Origin: an uncultured Parasphingopyxis sp. | GTDB taxonomy: Bacteria; Pseudomonadota; Alphaproteobacteria; Sphingomonadales; Sphingomonadaceae | DNA length: 9,239 nt | Reading direction: 5' to 3' | Assembly (NCBI GenBank): GCA_905479515.1 | Contig: CAJQMX010000175.1 | Location: 1-9,239, forward strand | In this document: positions 5,706-9,239 of the stretch, piece after piece | Position numbering within the stretch: position 1 is the first letter of the stretch | Layout: every line of letters starts with the position of its first letter | Notes under the pieces: generated by a model | Databases searched by the model: none | Seen by the model: only the letters and a program-made list of their open reading frames with translations | What the model was told of the DNA's origin: nothing | Made by a program: the position numbers and the translations under genes

Positions 5706-8102
5706 ATGAAACACAGTCTTTTTTCGAACCGATCCATTCTCTTATGTTCGGCGGCCGCAATTTTCGCTGGCCCGGTCTACGCCCAGAATGCCGATGATGG
5801 GGCGGAAGAAGATACAGCGGCCGCTGCCGCCTCTGCTGATGCGGATTATAATCCCAATGTGATTGTGGTGACAGCGCAGAAGCGGACGGAACGGCTGACT
5901 GATGTCCCGCTTTCCGTGACTGCCGCGACGGGCGACGCGCTCGCCCAGCGCGGAATCACGGATACGTCTCAACTCGATCAGCTCGTGCCCGGTTTTTCCT
6001 TCCAGCAAGGCACCTATGGCACGCCAGTGTTCGCGATCCGCGGCGTTGGTTTCTATGATCTGTCCGTACTCGCCGGGCCTACTGTCACCACCTATATCGA
6101 TCAGGTGCCGCTGCCCGTTTCGTCCATGGCGCGAGGCGCTATCCTTGATATCGAGCGGGTCGAGGCGCTTAAGGGGCCGCAGGGCACATTGTTTGGCCTG
6201 AACTCTACGGGCGGCGCGATCAACTATGTCGCGGCAAGCCCGACCGACGAACTCGCTGCCGGTTTTGAGCTTGGTTATGGGCGTTTCAACGAGGTGAATT
6301 TCACCGGCTTTGTCAGCGGCCCGATTTCCGATACATTGCGCGCGCGCGTCGCAGTGAGTGCGGATCGCCGCGACGGCTGGCAACGAAGCGTTACGCGGCC
6401 CGGTGATCGAAATGGCCGTGAGCGATTCTTTAACGGCCGGTTGCTTCTGGACTGGCAACCGTCTGAGCGTCTGACATTTACGGCTAACATCTCCGGCTGG
6501 ACCGACCAATCAGACCTGCCGGCTTCACAATTCATTCGCTTTGCACCGATCGTTCCGGTGTCACCACGTACGCAATATGTCGCGGACGCTTTGTCGGTAG
6601 CTCCCGGGTCGCCGACCAGTCCGCGCGATGCGGACTGGGATCCGGGTTTTGATTTCTCCCGTGACGATGAATTCTATTTGCTGTCGCTACGCGCCAATTG
6701 GGAGGTGAGCGATACGGTCAACCTGACTTCAATCACCGCCTATTCGCATTTGACGACTGACCGTCCGCTTGACACCGATGGCACCGCGTTCAGCAACTTC
6801 TTCTATCATGATCAGGAAGCCCGGGTTCGCTCCTTTTCGCAGGAATTGCGGTTGAGCGGTGAATCCGGTCCGCTTAACTGGATGGTTGGCGGCAACTATC
6901 AAAGCCTGAACGGACGAGAACGGCAGCAGGTGCATATCGAAGGCACATTGGGTGCCGTTATTCTGCCGATCGGCAATTTCTATTTCGTTGAATCCACGAA
7001 CCTGCATGCGCAGCGACCAACAACCTATTCCGCTTTTGGTAGCCTGGAATATAGCGTTACGGACCAACTCACCCTTCAGGGTTCGATCCGCTACACGACA
7101 GAGGATCGGGAATTTGAAGGCTGTCTCGCCGATCCGGGTTATTCGGCGTCGCCGGGTGTTGATCCTGCGCGGCTGGCTTTTGGCGCACTATCGACCCTCG
7201 TTTCCGGTTCACCGACCGTGATACCGGCTCTCGGTTGTATGACGCTGGATGATCAGACGCCCACTTTCAAACCGGGTCTGGTTACCGATACGCTGGAAGA
7301 AGATAATGTTGCATGGCGTGCAACAGTCAGTTGGCAACCGAACAATGATTCCCTGCTCTACGCCTATGTCGGGAATGGCTATAAGTCGGGCAGCTATTCA
7401 ATCCTTCCGGCAGTTCTGGCCTCGCAGTTCCGGCCGGTTACGCAGGAATCCGTTCTTGCTTATGAGGCCGGCTTCCGGGTCGGGATGTTCAATCGCACAG
7501 TCCAGCTGAGCGGGGCTGCATTCTATTATGACTATCAGGACAAGCAGCTTACCGGCACATTCGATACCGGCCAGTTTGGCGCCATTCCCAAATTGTTCAA
7601 CATTCCGGAATCACGGGTTATCGGCTTCGAGCTTGAAGCCACGGCGAGACCAATGGATGGGCTTGTGCTCACCGGCGGCCTCACATTCGTCGATTCCAAG
7701 GTGCAGGCCGATCCCGAGTCGACGCTCGATCCGTTCAACAATGTGGTGACGTTCGTTGGAGAATCCTTTCCCAATACGCCGCGCTGGCAGTTGATCGGCG
7801 ATGCCCAATACAGTTTCCCGGTATCCGACCGGATCAATCTGTTTGTCGGCGGTTCAGCCCGGTATCGCAGCAGATCCAATGCCGCATTTGGAGAGCATCC
7901 AGACTTCAACATTCCCGGCTATGCCCTGTTTGATCTGCGGGCGGGCATCGAAGACGGTGATGGCGACTGGCGTCTGCAATTCTGGGGCCGAAACATCACC
8001 AACGAGCTTTACTACACCAACATTTCCAATCTGGTGGACTCGGTAGCGCGGACGGTTGGTGAGCCGGCGACGTATGGTGCGACCTTCTCGTTCAGATATT
8101 GA
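5706..8102 (+). CDS. TonB-dependent outer-membrane receptor
   Basis: 798-residue precursor with a typical signal peptide (hydrophobic ILLCSAAAIF core, likely cleavage after VYA at residue 26). An acidic/Ala-rich spacer follows, then a TonB-box-like NVIVVTA at 51-57. The plug domain starts at about 66 (DVPLSVTAATGDAL) and contains IERVEALKGPQGTLFG and NSTGGAINY (149-174). The rest is a beta-barrel ending in the aromatic-terminal ATFSFRY, as outer-membrane proteins require. Sphingomonads encode many such receptors and place them in aromatic-degradation clusters, so uptake of the pathway substrate is the likely role; siderophore or sugar uptake is less likely here. Start 5706 is favoured over ATG 5691 because AGGGGA (5695-5700) lies five bases before it and the signal peptide then begins MKHS. 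It follows the small protein by 102 bases and may share its transcript. Confidence 0.93.
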   Translation: MKHSLFSNRSILLCSAAAIFAGPVYAQNADDGAEEDTAAAAASADADYNPNVIVVTAQKRTERLTDVPLSVTAATGDALAQRGITDTSQLDQLVPGFSFQQGTYGTPVFAIRGVGFYDLSVLAGPTVTTYIDQVPLPVSSMARGAILDIERVEALKGPQGTLFGLNSTGGAINYVAASPTDELAAGFELGYGRFNEVNFTGFVSGPISDTLRARVAVSADRRDGWQRSVTRPGDRNGRERFFNGRLLLDWQPSERLTFTANISGWTDQSDLPASQFIRFAPIVPVSPRTQYVADALSVAPGSPTSPRDADWDPGFDFSRDDEFYLLSLRANWEVSDTVNLTSITAYSHLTTDRPLDTDGTAFSNFFYHDQEARVRSFSQELRLSGESGPLNWMVGGNYQSLNGRERQQVHIEGTLGAVILPIGNFYFVESTNLHAQRPTTYSAFGSLEYSVTDQLTLQGSIRYTTEDREFEGCLADPGYSASPGVDPARLAFGALSTLVSGSPTVIPALGCMTLDDQTPTFKPGLVTDTLEEDNVAWRATVSWQPNNDSLLYAYVGNGYKSGSYSILPAVLASQFRPVTQESVLAYEAGFRVGMFNRTVQLSGAAFYYDYQDKQLTGTFDTGQFGAIPKLFNIPESRVIGFELEATARPMDGLVLTGGLTFVDSKVQADPESTLDPFNNVVTFVGESFPNTPRWQLIGDAQYSFPVSDRINLFVGGSARYRSRSNAAFGEHPDFNIPGYALFDLRAGIEDGDGDWRLQFWGRNITNELYYTNISNLVDSVARTVGEPATYGATFSFRY

Positions 8103-8109
8103 GGCATCA

Positions 8110-8136
8110 ACCCGGCGCGTGTTGCACGCGCCGGGT
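8110..8136 (+). terminator. Strong GC hairpin after the TonB receptor gene
   Basis: CCCGGCGCGTG (8111-8121) and CACGCGCCGGG (8125-8135) form a perfect 11-bp stem with a TTG loop, plus an A-T closing pair (8110/8136). It starts eight bases past the stop codon. The downstream sequence (GGCTAATTTGTG) has only a weak T-run, so termination may be partial; as a 3' end or stabilising hairpin it is clear. It separates the receptor from the next gene. Confidence 0.75.
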
Positions 8137-8235
8137 GGCTAATTTGTGCCGGGGTCGGTTAGCTGTCAAAACCGGCGCATTGCATAACAACTAAAGTGTG
8201 GCCTGGGCCAATGGAGCCTTGGAAGCCGAAAATTT

Positions 8236-8242
8236 GGAGAGG
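8236..8242 (+). promoter_or_regulatory. Ribosome binding site of the flavin monooxygenase gene
   Basis: GGAGAGG, eight bases before ATG 8251. A second purine run (AGGGA, 8246-8250) abuts the start and is too close to act as the main site. Confidence 0.6.
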
Positions 8243-8250
8243 TGCAGGGA

Positions 8251-9239
8251 ATGAATGCAAGTATTGCGAGTATCGAAAATGCCGCGAAGAGCCCGGATGG
8301 CGCTGCGGATTCAGGATCTCTTGCAGAGCGCGTGCGTGCTATCCTGCCGCAGCTTGAGGCACTGGTTCCAGAAGGAGAGAAGCAGCGCAAAGCACCGGAA
8401 GAGCAGCTCCGGCTGTTCACCGAGGTCGGGTTTTGGCGGCACTTTGTTCCCAAATGCTATGGCGGCAGCGAAGGCGGCGTTTATGATTGGATCCAGGCCG
8501 TTCGTCTCGTCGGTTCGGTTGATATGTCGGCAGCCTGGACTGCGGGTCTGGCGAGCTGCCATTCCCCGCCTTACACCTATTTCGATGAGCGGGTTCAGGA
8601 TGAGATGTGGGGCGAAACGCCTGACATTAAAACCGGCACTGCCGGTGCGCCTCCCGCGGCTGCGAAACGCGTCGACGGCGGCGTTATTCTGAATGGCCGT
8701 ATGAATTTTTCCAGTGGCTGCGACCATGTGGATTGGTTGCTGACCTATTTTGTCGAGCCAGATGAAGACGGTATCCCCCAGCGGATTGGTGCGCTGATGC
8801 CCAAGGGGGACTATCGGATCGAAGACACCTGGCATGTCAGCGGCATGCGCGCGACGGGCAGCAACACCGTGGTGATCGAAGAACTCTTCGTTCCCGAGTA
8901 CCGTCTCTCGCCATTTCCCGTGGGCAAGGCGGGTCCTATACGGCGCACAAATGGTGCACCGCTCTATCGTCTTTCCCATTGGGCTTTATTCGGTGCCGCT
9001 TTCGCTCCGCTGATTGTTGGCGGAATGGAACGCGCGCTGGAGATCGTCCGTGATGCGATGAAGAAGAAGGTCAGCGCCGCCACGGGCAAGACGGGCATGG
9101 ACAGCGTGTCAGCGCAGATGCGTTACGCGCAATGCAGGCTCAAAGCGGATGCGGCAATTGCACTGGCTGAAAATCGTTGGCGCGAGATGGACGAGCAGTC
9201 CCTTGCCGGCGAGGTGGAGACGATTGAGGATTTTCATCG
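8251..9239 (+). CDS. Flavin-dependent monooxygenase, acyl-CoA dehydrogenase fold (HsaA/HpaH-like oxygenase component); 3' end outside window
   Basis: The frame is open to the window edge with 329 codons visible of about 390-400 expected. After a variable N-terminus come LRLFTEVGFWRHFVPKCYGG (53-72), the DMSAAWTAGL and CH segment (91-104), the subgroup motif FSSGCDHVDW (153-162) and WHVSGMRATGSNTVVIEELF (194-213), the middle beta-domain signature. The helical C-terminal domain then begins. These features fit the group D two-component hydroxylases (HsaA, p-hydroxyphenylacetate 3-hydroxylase), which ortho-hydroxylate phenols with reduced FMN or FAD supplied by a separate reductase. True acyl-CoA dehydrogenases lack FSSGCDH, so that reading is less likely. 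Making a catechol for the extradiol dioxygenase is the natural inferred role. The flavin reductase may lie further right. It follows the receptor's hairpin and so probably has its own promoter in 8137-8235, where I see no confident motif. Confidence 0.87.
   Translation, partial: MNASIASIENAAKSPDGAADSGSLAERVRAILPQLEALVPEGEKQRKAPEEQLRLFTEVGFWRHFVPKCYGGSEGGVYDWIQAVRLVGSVDMSAAWTAGLASCHSPPYTYFDERVQDEMWGETPDIKTGTAGAPPAAAKRVDGGVILNGRMNFSSGCDHVDWLLTYFVEPDEDGIPQRIGALMPKGDYRIEDTWHVSGMRATGSNTVVIEELFVPEYRLSPFPVGKAGPIRRTNGAPLYRLSHWALFGAAFAPLIVGGMERALEIVRDAMKKKVSAATGKTGMDSVSAQMRYAQCRLKADAAIALAENRWREMDEQSLAGEVETIEDFH

Noticed and set aside
5742..6509. Long open frame on the minus strand (255 codons)
   Set aside because: It lies wholly inside the TonB receptor gene, has no ribosome binding site or recognisable domain, and its composition is that of the complementary strand of a GC-rich gene.
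3790..8199. ACTTAGT words upstream of the Rieske gene (3790, 3945) and a similar CAACTAAAGTGT upstream of the flavin monooxygenase (8188-8199) as a shared operator
   Set aside because: Matches are only seven bases with differing context and no dyad symmetry; this level of similarity is expected by chance.
8311..8979. 222-codon minus-strand frame
   Set aside because: Antisense shadow of the flavin monooxygenase, whose plus-strand product has clear family motifs across the same span.

Overview
This window looks like an accessory catabolic segment from an alphaproteobacterium, most likely a sphingomonad (Sphingobium, Novosphingobium, Sphingopyxis or a relative). The reasons are GC-rich codon use, a TonB-dependent receptor placed inside an aromatic-degradation cluster, and an IS6-family insertion sequence at the boundary with a housekeeping-type DNA repair gene. 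Genus and exact substrate cannot be fixed from sequence alone.

Layout. (1) Positions 1-493, minus strand: C-terminally cut reading frame of a ligase-associated DNA exonuclease (metallo-beta-lactamase fold), with an amber codon where family members carry a Trp near the N-terminus. (2) About 497-1073: no convincing gene. The stretch is crowded with palindromes, hairpins and a recurring TTCCCTGTT/AACAGGGAA motif. (3) 1074-1874: an 801-bp IS6-family element with perfect 18-bp terminal inverted repeats. Its transposase is broken by an in-frame TAA, and the element has no target-site duplication. (4) 1892-9239: a meta-cleavage type cluster. A 2-hydroxypenta-2,4-dienoate hydratase-like gene runs leftward. 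Diverging from it, rightward, are a two-domain extradiol (catechol-type) dioxygenase, a Rieske oxygenase alpha subunit translationally coupled to an uncharacterised 116-residue protein, a TonB-dependent outer-membrane receptor followed by a strong hairpin, and a flavin-dependent monooxygenase of the acyl-CoA dehydrogenase fold (HsaA/HpaH type) that runs off the right edge.

How they may work together (inference): the receptor imports an aromatic or polycyclic substrate. The Rieske oxygenase and the flavin monooxygenase hydroxylate it to a catechol. The extradiol dioxygenase opens the ring. After a C-C hydrolase that is not in this window, the hydratase processes the dienoate. The combination parallels the HsaA-HsaC-HsaE logic of steroid A/B-ring degradation and also biphenyl-type pathways, but the gene order and the small coupled protein do not match a cluster that I can name. 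Ferredoxin, reductases, ring-cleavage hydrolase, aldolase and a regulator are all absent here and may lie to the right or elsewhere.
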